From Anaerolineales bacterium (GTDB lineage: Bacteria; Chloroflexota; Anaerolineae; Anaerolineales; Villigracilaceae), in assembly GCA_016934715.1 (NCBI GenBank), contig JAFGSI010000075.1, positions 1 through 46,536 on the forward strand: a stretch of DNA of 46,536 bases, in the 5' to 3' direction. Made by a program: the position numbers and the translations under genes. The notes beneath the pieces are model-generated. The model was not told the DNA's origin. It did no database searches and worked only from the letters and a program-made list of their open reading frames with translations. Positions 36,197-46,517 of this stretch are shown here, in pieces (the first letter of the stretch is position 1; each line of letters opens with the position of its first letter).

Positions 36197-36877
36197 TCAA
36201 GGCAGGATTGTTATCTGGTAAATATCCCCGTAATCCCCGGCCGGGTAATCACTCCAGCCATCGTTGATCTCCTCTTCGATGAGCAAGATCGTGATGATCT
36301 CATGAGCCTGCAAGGACCATTCCCAGATGATCCCGTAATAGCCTTCGCAGACGTTATCAGCATTCGAGTATCGAATCTGGGCCAGGTTCTCCTTGAACAC
36401 CCGGTACCCGTCGACATACAGGTCGAAATCCATGTGTTGCAGGTTCTGGTCCAGGACCGTCTCGGTGGTCGTACACCACCCAACCGTAATAACCACCGGC
36501 TGGTCGCGGGGAATGGTCGCCTCCCAGAGCAGCACACCGGGAGTCTCGGAGCCATGCCAATCAGGAACGAATGCGATCAGGTGGGGATAATCACCTCCCC
36601 GCCGGGGGTCGAAAGCCTCAACCACCAGCCCGAAGGGTTGCTCAGGGACTGTCGGGATCTCGGTGGGTAATGGGGCCATAGTCGGTTCCTCGCGGACCGA
36701 GGTCTCGGTGGGTGCCTGGGTTGGAGGCGCAGAAACGAGCGGGCCCGGCTGGAAGTAAAAGATCAGGCCGCTGCTCAGGGCGAGCAGGACACCGCACAGG
36801 CAGAGCACAATGACTGCGCCGAGGATCCAGAGCCAGCGCTGGCTCCGGGCGGGCGAGGAAAGCATAGAAGCGTTCAT
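36197..36877 (-). CDS. Membrane-anchored protein with Thr/Pro linker, unknown function
   Basis: 226 aa from the ATG at 36877 (MNASMLSSP), which has CGGAG 9 nt upstream. A signal anchor (about 16-43), a Pro/Thr linker (about 48-80) and an extracytoplasmic domain of about 145 residues follow. The domain has beta-sandwich character (LLWEATIPRDQPVVITVGW, MDFDLYVDGYRVF, EGYYGIIWEWSLQAHEIITILLI). It is similar in spirit to C-terminal pre-peptidase domains but I cannot assign it. It is convergent with the M42 genes. Confidence 0.78.
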   Translation of the reverse strand: MNASMLSSPARSQRWLWILGAVIVLCLCGVLLALSSGLIFYFQPGPLVSAPPTQAPTETSVREEPTMAPLPTEIPTVPEQPFGLVVEAFDPRRGGDYPHLIAFVPDWHGSETPGVLLWEATIPRDQPVVITVGWCTTTETVLDQNLQHMDFDLYVDGYRVFKENLAQIRYSNADNVCEGYYGIIWEWSLQAHEIITILLIEEEINDGWSDYPAGDYGDIYQITILP

Positions 36878-36974
36878 AGCTTTTCTCCGTGGAAATTTTG
36901 TCGTTGTCATTTACGAACGACTGATGATCGAAACCAAATCCAAGAGACAGTCACTTCCCCGGGGGCCGCTCCAT

Positions 36975-37003
36975 AAAAAAACAGGCCCCGCTCGGGAGCC
37001 TGT
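36975..37003 (-). terminator. Terminator of the serS operon
   Basis: Minus strand ACAGGC (37003-36998) pairs with GCCTGT (36986-36981), followed by a T run (36980-36975). Confidence 0.8.
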
Positions 37004-37018
37004 CTGCGATCGACGTTC

Positions 37019-37321
37019 TTATTTCGTCTTTTCTTCTTCGTCGTCCTTCTTGGGCTTCTTCATGCCCCAGACGAGCACGGCCACGACCAGGCCGATGCCG
37101 AACAGGCCCAAGGCCGAGGGGGCATACGGCAGGAAATAGGCCAGCGCCACTACCAGGCCGATGATGCCCAGGTAGACAGCGATCTGCAGTTGCCAGGCCT
37201 GCTGACCCTTGCGCAGGAACTCAAGGGTCAGCCAGCCAGCCGCCACACCGATCGCGGCCAGGCCGAGCATGCGCAGCAGGGCGCCAAACAGGTCGATGAT
37301 TTCGTAAATGATTGGATCCAT
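37019..37321 (-). CDS. Small membrane protein, last gene of the serS operon
   Basis: 100 aa. Three hydrophobic segments (about 10-32, 47-66 and 70-86) and a highly charged C-terminus (KKPKKDDEEEKTK). GAGGAG precedes the ATG. It lies 31 nt after the DUF456 stop and before a strong terminator, so it is the last gene of the serS-DUF456 operon. I do not recognise the family. Confidence 0.75.
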   Translation of the reverse strand: MDPIIYEIIDLFGALLRMLGLAAIGVAAGWLTLEFLRKGQQAWQLQIAVYLGIIGLVVALAYFLPYAPSALGLFGIGLVVAVLVWGMKKPKKDDEEEKTK

Positions 37322-37352
37322 TGGTTTTCTCCTCTTCTATCTAGTTGGTTGG

Positions 37353-37859
37353 TTAGGTCCAGGCCCAGATCATCCACAGGCCTATCATCACTAGCCCTAT
37401 TATAAACCGAATCACAAAAGCCCACCCGCATCCGACCATCATGCCTTTCATGGTCGTGAACGCCTTCTGGCTGTCCTTCAGGCGGACCCATTCAGCCAGG
37501 TAAAGGGTCCCGATTGCCGCCAGGATGCCGCCCAGGATCGGAAAGAGGAAGTTCCCCAGCAGGGCCGCCAGCAGCGCCAGTCCGATCGAAAGCCAGGAGG
37601 CCCCCTGCTTGCGGCTCTGGGTGGCCATCAGCAGGTTGTCGGCGAAAGATCCGGCGATCATCAGCACGGTCATGATCGCGAACATGATCCAGCCCAGGGT
37701 TCCGAAGCCGGCGTAGATCCCGTAGCCCAACGCCGCGGCCCAGATGATCACCAGCCCCGGCAGGATCGGGACCACCAGCACCCCCAGTCCGAGAAACATG
37801 AACGTCAGGACCATCGCGTAGACCAGGGTATCGGAGGTCAATTTCAACCATTCAGGCAT
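37353..37859 (-). CDS. DUF456 family membrane protein
   Basis: 168 aa with four to five membrane helices. The conserved N-terminal part VVPILPGLVIIWAAALGYGI and the Gly-rich centre (GNFLFPILGGILAAIGTLYLAEW) match the DUF456 family. Function is unknown. GAGGAG lies 8 nt before the ATG. It starts 45 nt after serS, with no terminator between, so it is under the same T-box control. Confidence 0.85.
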   Translation of the reverse strand: MPEWLKLTSDTLVYAMVLTFMFLGLGVLVVPILPGLVIIWAAALGYGIYAGFGTLGWIMFAIMTVLMIAGSFADNLLMATQSRKQGASWLSIGLALLAALLGNFLFPILGGILAAIGTLYLAEWVRLKDSQKAFTTMKGMMVGCGWAFVIRFIIGLVMIGLWMIWAWT

Positions 37860-37904
37860 GCAAGTGTCTCCTCATCATCATCGAACCCATCGAAGCAAGC
37901 TTGG

Positions 37905-39176
37905 TTACGCCCGGATCACATCAATCCCGCCCATCCACGGGCGCAGGACCTCCGGTACGACCACCGAACCGTCGGCCTGCTGGTAGTTCTCCAGGACAGC
38001 GATCAGGGTGCGCGGCATCCCCAGCCCCGAGCCGTTGAGGGTGTGCACGAAGCGGATTTTCGACCCATCGGCCGGGCGATACTTAATGTTCGCCCGCCGG
38101 GCCTGGAAATCGGTCACGTTCGAGACCGACGAGACCTCCAGCCACTCCTCCAGCCCGGGCGCCCAGACCTCGATGTCGTAGGTGATGCTGGAACCGAAGC
38201 CCAGGTCACCGGTGCACAGCTGCTTGACCCGGTAGGTGAATCCCAACTGGGCGCAGGTCTCCTCGGCATGCGCGCGCATCTTTTCGAGCATGTCATTCGA
38301 CTCTTCCGGCTTGCAGAGCACATACATCTCGACCTTGTCGAACTGGTGGCCGCGCTTGATCCCGCGCACGTCGCGCCCGGCGCTCATCTTCTCGCGCCGG
38401 AAGCAGGGCGTGTAAGCGGTGTAAAGGAACGGCAGGTTGGACTCGTCAAGAATCTCGTCCATGTGCAGCCCGGTCAGCGGGACCTCGGCCGTCGGGACCA
38501 TCCACAGGTCGTCTTCGACATCGTGGTACAGGTTGTCGACGAACTTGGGCAGCTGCCCGGCCCCAAACAGGGTCGCCTCCTTGACCATGAAGGGCGTGTA
38601 CTGCTCGGTGTAGCCCTGACGGCTGTGCAGGTCGAGCATGAAAGCGATCAGCGCCCGCTGCAGGCGCGCCCCGGCGCCGGTGAGGACGTAAAAGCGCGAG
38701 CCGGTGATCTTGACCCCGCGCTCGAAATCCAGGATCCCGAGCGCCGGCCCGAGGTCCCAGTGGACCTGAGGTTTGAAGTCGTACTCGGCGAGTTGGCCGA
38801 CTGTGCGCAGGACGACGTTCTCGTCCTCGCTCTTACCGAACGGGGTGCGCGGGTCGGGCAGGTTGGGTAGCGGGGCAACCAGGGCCTGCAGTTCGGCTTC
38901 TACCGCAGTCACGTCCTTGTCGAGGAGGACGATCCGGTCACCCACTTCCCGCATGGCATCGATTTTTGCCTGGCGGTCGGCGGCGTCTTTCATCCTGCCG
39001 ATTTCCTTCGAAACGGAGTTGCGCTCGGCCTTGAGGGCCTCCACCTGGGCCAGCAGGTCGCGGCGGCGACCGTCCAACTCCAGGATGCGGTCCACCGGAG
39101 AGGGGTCCATCTGGCGGTCGCGCAGCGACTTACGCACCAGGTCAGGTTGTTCGCGGATGAGAGTCATGTCCAACAT
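37905..39176 (-). CDS. serS: Seryl-tRNA synthetase
   Basis: 423 aa, the usual length. The N-terminal long coiled-coil arm (about 1-105) grips the long variable arm of tRNA-Ser. The class II core has [16 protein letters not shown], motif 2 [29 protein letters not shown] and motif 3 [20 protein letters not shown]. It charges tRNA-Ser. GGAGGTG lies just before the ATG. A T-box leader lies upstream (about 39210-39560), so expression rises when uncharged tRNA-Ser accumulates. Two small membrane protein genes follow in the same operon. Confidence 0.97.
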   Translation of the reverse strand: MLDMTLIREQPDLVRKSLRDRQMDPSPVDRILELDGRRRDLLAQVEALKAERNSVSKEIGRMKDAADRQAKIDAMREVGDRIVLLDKDVTAVEAELQALVAPLPNLPDPRTPFGKSEDENVVLRTVGQLAEYDFKPQVHWDLGPALGILDFERGVKITGSRFYVLTGAGARLQRALIAFMLDLHSRQGYTEQYTPFMVKEATLFGAGQLPKFVDNLYHDVEDDLWMVPTAEVPLTGLHMDEILDESNLPFLYTAYTPCFRREKMSAGRDVRGIKRGHQFDKVEMYVLCKPEESNDMLEKMRAHAEETCAQLGFTYRVKQLCTGDLGFGSSITYDIEVWAPGLEEWLEVSSVSNVTDFQARRANIKYRPADGSKIRFVHTLNGSGLGMPRTLIAVLENYQQADGSVVVPEVLRPWMGGIDVIRA

Positions 39177-39190
39177 TGTGCACCTCCAAA

Positions 39191-39210
39191 GGCAGCTGTC
39201 AGCGGCCGGC
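39191..39210 (+). repeat. GTCAGC-type repeat between the T-box and serS
   Basis: GGCAGCTGTCAGCGGCCGGC differs at two positions from GGCAGCCGTCAGCGGTCGGC at 46225-46244 in ligA, and shares 14 bp with priA (19628-19641). Confidence 0.4.
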
Positions 39211-39560
39211 TTAATGATGAACGCCCCTCCATGTTGCAGGACGAGGGGCGTCTCGTGGTGCCACCTGCTTTTGCCCCTCAGGTCCTTCGGACCGCCTCCC
39301 GCATTTCTCCGGAACAGGGGAGGCCAAATGGGGCCTCGGTCTACGCGCTAACGGGCGCTCCCGTCCCTCTTACGGCCGCAATGCGCAGACGGGTGTCCGC
39401 GCAACGGCCCCTGCGAGGGCGACTGCCTGCGAAGCGGATCGCATCCCGCTGACAGGCGACCGGAGCGGATTTCGCCGCTCTTCCGCCTGCCTCGCACCGG
39501 CCAGCAGGTCTCTGGACAGAGGTCGACGGCTACTCATCTCCGGGTGGGTCGTTGATGGCA
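39210..39560 (-). promoter_or_regulatory. T-box riboswitch controlling serS (serine, UCC specifier)
   Basis: Stem I base CCGGAG (39543-39538) pairs with CUCCGG (39465-39460). The specifier loop has AGUA on the 5' side (39534-39531) and GAAAUCCG on the 3' side, with UCC (Ser) at 39469-39467. The distal part has AGAGA (39513-39509) and GGUGCGA (39498-39492). The T-box AGGUGGCACCACG lies at 39266-39254. Its UGGC pairs with the GCCA end of tRNA-Ser (discriminator G). The competing stem ACGCCCCTC/GAGGGGCGT lies at 39221-39251, with a poor U tract. An extended -10 lies at 39563. Confidence 0.92.
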
Positions 39561-39562
39561 TG

Positions 39563-39571
39563 ATTATACCA
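39563..39571 (-). promoter_or_regulatory. Extended -10 of the serS T-box transcript
   Basis: Minus strand TGG-TATAAT, TATAAT at 39568-39563. Predicted start near 39556, just before stem I. No good -35 is seen. Confidence 0.65.
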
Positions 39572-39727
39572 AACCCAGGCCCTCTCCCCGGCCTGACTTT
39601 TCGGTTCAAGATTGCCTGGGTGGACCCGGCGGTGAATAACCAGGATCTTTTTTAAGAAGCGGAAATTGGTTGGCGCAAGTCACAACCGTTCTCCTCAGGC
39701 CGCAGGCCTTAAGGCAGGATGCATGAC

Positions 39728-40342
39728 TCACTCGTTGCCCATGAACTCCTCGGCCGTGGCATGGCCCGGCTGGCTGATGCCCTCACGCTTGAGAGCCTTC
39801 CACACGGTCAGGAGGATGATCTTGATGTCCAGCCAGAGCGACCAGTTTTCCACGTACCAGACGTCCAGGGAGAATTTCTGAATCCAACTCAGGGTGTTGC
39901 GTCCGTTGACCTGGGCCCAACCGGTGATGCCGGGCAGGACGTCGTGGCGGCGCATCTGCTCGGGGGAATAGCGTTCCAGGTACTGCATCAACAGCGGGCG
40001 CGGCCCAACTATGCTCATCTCACCACGCAACACGTTGAACAGTTCGGGCAGTTCGTCCAGGCTGGAGGCGCGCAGGAACCGCCCGAAGCGGGTCAGGCGT
40101 TCAGCGTCGCCCAACAGGGACCCGTCGGGGGCGCGGCGGTCATTCATCGTACGGAACTTGAAGAGGGTGAATGGCACCCCCCGGTACCCCGGGCGGACCT
40201 GGCGGAACAGGACCGGGGTCCCGTGGGCAAGGCGCACCATCATGGCCAGGACGAGCAGCAGCGGCGAGAGGCCGAGCAGGCAAAGGGTTGTCCCGAGCAG
40301 GTCGAACAGGCGCTTGGAGGGCGGGATGCCGGTGGGGAACAT
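39728..40342 (-). CDS. Bacterial sugar transferase (undecaprenyl-phosphate sugar phosphotransferase)
   Basis: 204 aa. The catalytic core of the polyprenol-phosphate hexose-1-phosphate transferase family is present: KRLFDLLGTTLCLLGLSPLLLVLA (membrane helix), FRQVRPGYRGVPFTLFKFRTM, GRFLRASSLDELPELFNVLRGEMSIVGPRPLL and VLPGITGWAQVNGRN. It lacks the large N-terminal membrane part of WcaJ-type enzymes, so it is the short form. It starts exopolysaccharide or glycan synthesis on the lipid carrier. The -10 box lies 6 nt before the ATG, so it is probably leaderless. No other polysaccharide genes are close by. Confidence 0.92.
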   Translation of the reverse strand: MFPTGIPPSKRLFDLLGTTLCLLGLSPLLLVLAMMVRLAHGTPVLFRQVRPGYRGVPFTLFKFRTMNDRRAPDGSLLGDAERLTRFGRFLRASSLDELPELFNVLRGEMSIVGPRPLLMQYLERYSPEQMRRHDVLPGITGWAQVNGRNTLSWIQKFSLDVWYVENWSLWLDIKIILLTVWKALKREGISQPGHATAEEFMGNE

Positions 40343-40348
40343 GCAATC

Positions 40349-40357
40349 ATTCTACCA
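40349..40357 (-). promoter_or_regulatory. Extended -10 of a leaderless promoter (sugar transferase)
   Basis: Minus strand TGG-TAGAAT, TAGAAT at 40354-40349, followed by 6 nt and the ATG at 40342. Confidence 0.6.
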
Positions 40358-40405
40358 AATGTTTGCCTTTGTGGTATATTCTGGTAGCGGAGGAGAGTGT
40401 CAACT

Positions 40406-40531
40406 ACTACCGACTGGACGCCGGTAGCTTGCAGCCAGACCATAGGCCTGCGGAAGGCTTCGCCTGCCGCCATCGGCTGGTTAGAAAAGCCCGACCGGCA
40501 CCCGGCCGGCATCTCAATTCAAGGCTGCAAG
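40406..40531. other. Candidate structured RNA or hairpin-rich element
   Basis: In the 338-bp gap before the two-component genes. Hairpin CTACCG (40407-40412)/CGGTAG (40422-40427). Then CTTGCAGCC (40428-40436) pairs with GGCTGCAAG (40523-40531) and encloses a UUCG-capped hairpin (GCGGAAGGC-TTCG-CC near 40450-40470) and CCGGC/GCCGG near 40494-40508. I could not match it to a known riboswitch. No promoter was identified. It could also be a small palindromic mobile remnant. Confidence 0.35.
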
Positions 40532-40680
40532 GGATTCACGGAACAGCAAGGATGACAAATCGAATTGCAAACGACGAGGTCCATTCTTGTGGCTGAAAGC
40601 CCGTCCTTGTGCGGCTCCTCCCTCGGCCGAAAGCCGGTGGCGTCCGCCGCCTGGTCTTCCAGGCAATGAGGAAAGAGACC

Positions 40681-41358
40681 ATGAACGAGCGCATCCTGAT
40701 CATCGAGGACGATCCCGCCATCCTGAAAGTTCTGCAACGCGGACTGGCCTACGAGGGCTACACGGTCGACATCGCCACCGACGGACGCATGGGTCTTAAC
40801 CTGGCGCGCGATCGGCGCCCGGACCTGGTCATCCTGGACTGGATGCTCCCCGGTTTGGACGGGCTGGAAGTCTGCCGCCGGCTGCGCACCGGGGGCGGTC
40901 TGCCGATCCTGATGCTGACCGCCAAGGACACCGTTCAAGACCGCGTCCAGGGGCTTGACGCCGGGGCCGATGATTACCTGGTCAAGCCGTTCAATCTCGA
41001 CGAGTTGACCGCCCGGATGCGGGCCCTGTTGCGCCGCACCCAAACTGAGCGTGTCCAGGTCTACCAGTTCGGCGACCTGACCATGGACAGCTCCTCCCGC
41101 CAGGTGACCCGCAACGGCCGCCAGATCCAGTTGACCGCCAAGGAATACGAACTGCTCGAACTATTCCTGCGCCACCCGCGCCAGGTGCTCACCCGCGAGG
41201 TCATCTTCGATCGCGTCTGGGGGTACGACTTCGGCGGCGAGAGCAATGTGCTCGAAGTCTACATCCGCTACCTGCGTCAGAAACTCGAAGCCGAAGGAGA
41301 GCCGCGTCTGATCCACACCGTGCGCGGGGTGGGCTACGTCCTGCGAGAGAACCCCTAG
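40681..41358 (+). CDS. OmpR-family response regulator
   Basis: 225 aa. The receiver domain has D10/D11, phosphoacceptor D53 in [12 protein letters not shown], and switch residues in LMLTAKD and LVKPF. The winged helix (about 130-222) has [34 protein letters not shown] and ends [28 protein letters not shown] precedes the ATG at 40681. The in-frame upstream stretch is not coding. Its stop is immediately followed by the kinase ATG, so the pair is translated together. The layout resembles MprA/MprB-type envelope-responsive systems but the signal is unknown. Confidence 0.95.
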   Translation: MNERILIIEDDPAILKVLQRGLAYEGYTVDIATDGRMGLNLARDRRPDLVILDWMLPGLDGLEVCRRLRTGGGLPILMLTAKDTVQDRVQGLDAGADDYLVKPFNLDELTARMRALLRRTQTERVQVYQFGDLTMDSSSRQVTRNGRQIQLTAKEYELLELFLRHPRQVLTREVIFDRVWGYDFGGESNVLEVYIRYLRQKLEAEGEPRLIHTVRGVGYVLRENP

Positions 41359-42765
41359 ATGTCGCTGCGTGTCCGTCTGACGATCCTCTACTCGGCGCTG
41401 ACCGGGGGAATCCTGCTGTTGTTCGGCGTGCTGATCTATGTGCTGGTCAGCATGTTGTTGATTAACCAGGTGGAAGACAACCTGCTCCAGACCTTCAACG
41501 ACATCATCGAGAACACCCGGGTTGACTCGGTCGGCGACCTGAACGTGGTCACCCTGCCACAGCTCGATCTGACCGCCAACGTTTACGTCCAGATCTGGGA
41601 TGCCAACGGACGGCTGCACAGTTCCTCGGCCGGGATCAGTCGCTTGCAGCAGCCGCTCGACCCACAGGGCTTCCAGTCGCGGACCCCGCTCTATCGGGAC
41701 AGTTACATCCAGGCGGCCCACCTGCGGGTTCTGACCGTCCCACTGGTGGTCGGCGCGGAACGGAGGTCAGCCGGTGTCATCCAGCTGGCCGCCAACCTGA
41801 ACGTCGTCGACGCCGCCCGGACGGCACTGCTCCAGATCATCGCTGTGATCGCCATCGTCTCCATGACTGTGGCGGCGGTGGCATCCTGGTTCACCATCGG
41901 GCGAGCCCTGGCCCCGATAAGTGCCGTGACCGAGATGGCTCTCAACATCGCCCGCGCCGACGATCTGTCCAACCGCATCCCCTACCAGGGCACTGCGGAC
42001 GACGAGATCGGCCAGTTGATCACCGCCTTCAACGACACCCTCGAACGGCTCGAGCGCCTGTTCACCTCCCAGCAGCGCTTCCTGGCCGATGTCAGCCACG
42101 AACTGCGCACCCCGCTGACGGTCGTCAAGGGCAACGTCGACCTGCTGCGCAAGATGGGCTGCGCCGACGAGGAATCGCTCTCCAGTATCGAGGACGAAGC
42201 TGACCGCCTGAGCCGCCTGGTCGGTGACCTGCTGCTGGAGGCGCAGGCCGAATCGGGCAAGCTGCCGCTCAAATTCACCGATGTCGAACTTGACACCCTG
42301 CTGCTCGACGTCTACAGGGAGATGCGCATCCTGGCCCGTGACCGGGTCAAGTTGAAGGTCAGCCAGATCGACCAGGTTCCGGTCCTGGGCGACCCCGACC
42401 GGCTCAAACAGGTGTTGATCAACCTGGTCTCGAACGCCATCAAATATACTCCACCCGGCGGTGAGATCATCCTCAGCCTGGGCAAGGTCGGAGAGCAGGC
42501 CCGCCTGATCGTGCGCGACACCGGCCCGGGCATCCCGGCCGAGGACATGCCGCACATCTTCGAGCGCTTCTACCGTGCTGAAAAATCCCGCACCCGGTCC
42601 AAGGCTGGTGGGTTCGGGCTGGGACTGTCAATCGCTTACTGGATCATTACCAATCACGGGGGACAGATCGAAGTCGCTTCGCAGGAGGGCGAAGGCACAA
42701 CCTTCTGCATCTGGCTGCCTTTGTTGCGCAGTCAGCGATCGGAAAGCAGCATTCCGTCAGAGTAA
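41359..42765 (+). CDS. Membrane sensor histidine kinase
   Basis: 468 aa. TM1 at about 8-34, an extracytoplasmic sensor loop (35-156), TM2 about 157-180, HAMP (181-235), HisKA with H247 in FLADVSHELRTPLT, then HATPase_c with NLVSNAIKYTPPGG (N box), VRDTGPGIPAEDMPHIFERFYR (G1 and F boxes) and GGFGLGLSIAYWI (G2). It phosphorylates the response regulator encoded directly upstream. Its start directly follows the upstream stop. It is convergent with the lytic transglycosylase gene 12 nt away. Confidence 0.95.
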   Translation: MSLRVRLTILYSALTGGILLLFGVLIYVLVSMLLINQVEDNLLQTFNDIIENTRVDSVGDLNVVTLPQLDLTANVYVQIWDANGRLHSSSAGISRLQQPLDPQGFQSRTPLYRDSYIQAAHLRVLTVPLVVGAERRSAGVIQLAANLNVVDAARTALLQIIAVIAIVSMTVAAVASWFTIGRALAPISAVTEMALNIARADDLSNRIPYQGTADDEIGQLITAFNDTLERLERLFTSQQRFLADVSHELRTPLTVVKGNVDLLRKMGCADEESLSSIEDEADRLSRLVGDLLLEAQAESGKLPLKFTDVELDTLLLDVYREMRILARDRVKLKVSQIDQVPVLGDPDRLKQVLINLVSNAIKYTPPGGEIILSLGKVGEQARLIVRDTGPGIPAEDMPHIFERFYRAEKSRTRSKAGGFGLGLSIAYWIITNHGGQIEVASQEGEGTTFCIWLPLLRSQRSESSIPSE

Positions 42766-42777
42766 CAAGAGAGAGTT

Positions 42778-43485
42778 TCAGGGCAGGCCCAGACGCGCGC
42801 GCGCCTGGACGCACAGGCTGGTTCCTCCAGCAGAGAGCCATTCCTGCAGCCGGTCGCTCGATTCCGCCCCGCTGGCAGCCTCGGCATAGATGCCATTGCC
42901 CCAGTAGGTGTAACGCTGTGTCTCGGAGGCCCAGCTGGACTCCCAGCGCCCGATCACCCCGATCCCGCCGTTGTACCCGGCGAAGGCCAGGCGCGGGTCC
43001 CCGCCGGCAGTCGCCAGCGAACGGCGCAAATAATCCAACCCGCGCAATGCATTGGTGGCAGGGTCGTAGGGATTCTCCCCGGCGGCGAAATGGTAGGGCA
43101 TCACCTGGAACAACCCTGCCGCCCCGGCGCGCGAACGGGCCTGCGGATCACCGCAGGATTCGATCTGCATCACCGTGGCGGCCAGGTTCGGATCCAGCCC
43201 GGCCGCGGCCGCCCAGACAACAATGCGGTCAGCCCAGAATTGGATCTCGGGAGTGAAGACCGGCGACAGTCCGCCCTCCCCCGGGACGATGGCAGGTGTC
43301 GCCTCCACAGCAGCTGCCAGGTCGCCCGGAGCGGTCGTGCCGGACAGGTCGAAGGTCAGGACGGCCATCAGCAGCCCCACCAGCAGGACAGCCAGCGGGG
43401 GCAGCAGGAAGCCAGACAGACAACCGCCTCCGGTGGAGGAGGCGGCTGCCCGAGCGGAAGGAGGGACGGAGCGGGGCGAAGACAT
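42778..43485 (-). CDS. Membrane-anchored SLT-type lytic transglycosylase
   Basis: 235 aa. An N-terminal helix (about 24-46) anchors it. The SLT lysozyme-like domain spans about 80-205: VMQIESCGDPQARSRAGAAGLFQVMPYHF has the catalytic Glu of the family (ES motif), then NPYDPATNALRGLDYLRR and AFAGYNGGIGVI. Such enzymes cleave peptidoglycan glycan strands and are used for wall remodelling or by conjugation/secretion systems. It begins 15 nt after the 43501 gene, with TGGAG before the ATG, and is probably co-transcribed under the LexA-type promoter. Confidence 0.9.
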   Translation of the reverse strand: MSSPRSVPPSARAAASSTGGGCLSGFLLPPLAVLLVGLLMAVLTFDLSGTTAPGDLAAAVEATPAIVPGEGGLSPVFTPEIQFWADRIVVWAAAAGLDPNLAATVMQIESCGDPQARSRAGAAGLFQVMPYHFAAGENPYDPATNALRGLDYLRRSLATAGGDPRLAFAGYNGGIGVIGRWESSWASETQRYTYWGNGIYAEAASGAESSDRLQEWLSAGGTSLCVQARARLGLP

Positions 43486-43500
43486 GGCTCCAGCAACAGG

Positions 43501-44238
43501 CTAGGAATGGCGCGGGTTGTCGACGTACTCAGCCTCGCGGGCAGAGCGGGCATTCATCGACAGGTTATGATAGGTCGGCTCGGGGCGGGCCGCATAGGAG
43601 GGCTCCGGGCGGGCCTTGGGCGCCGGGCGGAAGGCGTTGTTGACAGCCGGACGGCGACTGGGATTCAACTGGCTGGCCGGACGCAGGGCTGGCGTGGTGG
43701 CGTTGCGCGGGCGCGACTGGGAGGTCTCCAACTGGCTGAAAAGGCGCTCCCCGGCGATCGAGAAGGTGCCAATGATCAGGACCCGGATCAGCCAGACCAT
43801 GACTGCCACGAAGACCGGCACGACCTTGATCAGGGTCTCATGGGAAATCACAGCGGAGTTGACGGTCGCATTGTTGACAATGGCTGCCTTGACCCCCCAC
43901 CAGGTCAGCAGGGCGTTCATCCCCGCGGCCAGCAGCCAGGCTCCGAAGAGGTACCAGACCTCGGCGGGCTCGTCGCGGCCCTTTTCAGGAGTGAACAGGC
44001 GGGCAATGCCGGCGAAGTCGATCCCGCAGAAGGCGATCGCCAGGATGGCGGCCCAGCGGATGCCAGCAAACCTGAGGTCGCCGAGTACATCGGTAAGTGC
44101 GAACTCGGTCGTGCTGTAGTTGAAGATCTCGAAGGCCAGCAGGGCACCGATAATGATCAGCCCCCAGGCCAGCCCGCGGCGCAGGCTGAAGCCCTTGAAC
44201 ATGCTGCTTACCCGATTCTTACGAAAGAGTGTGTTCAT
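43501..44238 (-). CDS. Multi-pass membrane protein with Arg/Pro-rich tail, unknown function
   Basis: 245 aa. Four membrane helices (about 22-42, 58-78, 90-115 and 133-160), then a positively charged, Pro/Arg/Ala-rich cytosolic tail of about 80 residues with RPEPSYAARPEPTYHN-type repeats. I do not recognise the family. The promoter is TTGACA-17-TATACT (44314-44286), with a GAAC-N4-GTTC palindrome at 44263-44274, and AAAGGAGG before the ATG. With the SLT gene behind it, it could belong to a conjugation-like or wall-stress module. Both readings are inference. Confidence 0.78.
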   Translation of the reverse strand: MNTLFRKNRVSSMFKGFSLRRGLAWGLIIIGALLAFEIFNYSTTEFALTDVLGDLRFAGIRWAAILAIAFCGIDFAGIARLFTPEKGRDEPAEVWYLFGAWLLAAGMNALLTWWGVKAAIVNNATVNSAVISHETLIKVVPVFVAVMVWLIRVLIIGTFSIAGERLFSQLETSQSRPRNATTPALRPASQLNPSRRPAVNNAFRPAPKARPEPSYAARPEPTYHNLSMNARSAREAEYVDNPRHS

Positions 44239-44261
44239 AACGACCTCCTTTTCTATCGTTC

Positions 44262-44275
44262 AGAACAAACGTTCT
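44262..44275. promoter_or_regulatory. LexA-type (Cheo box) operator
   Basis: AGAACAAACGTTCT is a near-perfect palindrome with the GAAC-N4-GTTC core of Gram-positive-type LexA sites. It lies just downstream of the minus-strand -10, a blocking position for the 44238 gene. Confidence 0.6.
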
Positions 44276-44285
44276 ATCTGCCAAC

Positions 44286-44314
44286 AGTATAGAACATTTG
44301 TGCAGGTTTGTCAA
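44286..44314 (-). promoter_or_regulatory. Promoter of the 44238 gene, with a second LexA-like half site
   Basis: Minus strand TTGACA (44314-44309), 17-bp spacer, TATACT (44291-44286). GAACATTTGTGC at 44292-44303 inside the spacer matches the operator core with one mismatch. Confidence 0.8.
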
Positions 44315-44337
44315 GTACCCAATTCCTGGAATATAAT
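44308..44337 (+). promoter_or_regulatory. ligA promoter
   Basis: TTGTCA (44308-44313), 18-bp spacer, TATAAT (44332-44337). Its -35 shares bases with the -35 of the divergent promoter. Leader of about 32 nt. Confidence 0.75.
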
Positions 44338-44339
44338 GA

Positions 44340-46517
<2,178 letters not shown>

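Noticed and set aside
39699-40453. Shared CCGCAGGCCT in inverted orientation on both sides of the sugar transferase gene
   Set aside because: Only 10 bp with no extended similarity. Not enough for a mobile element call.
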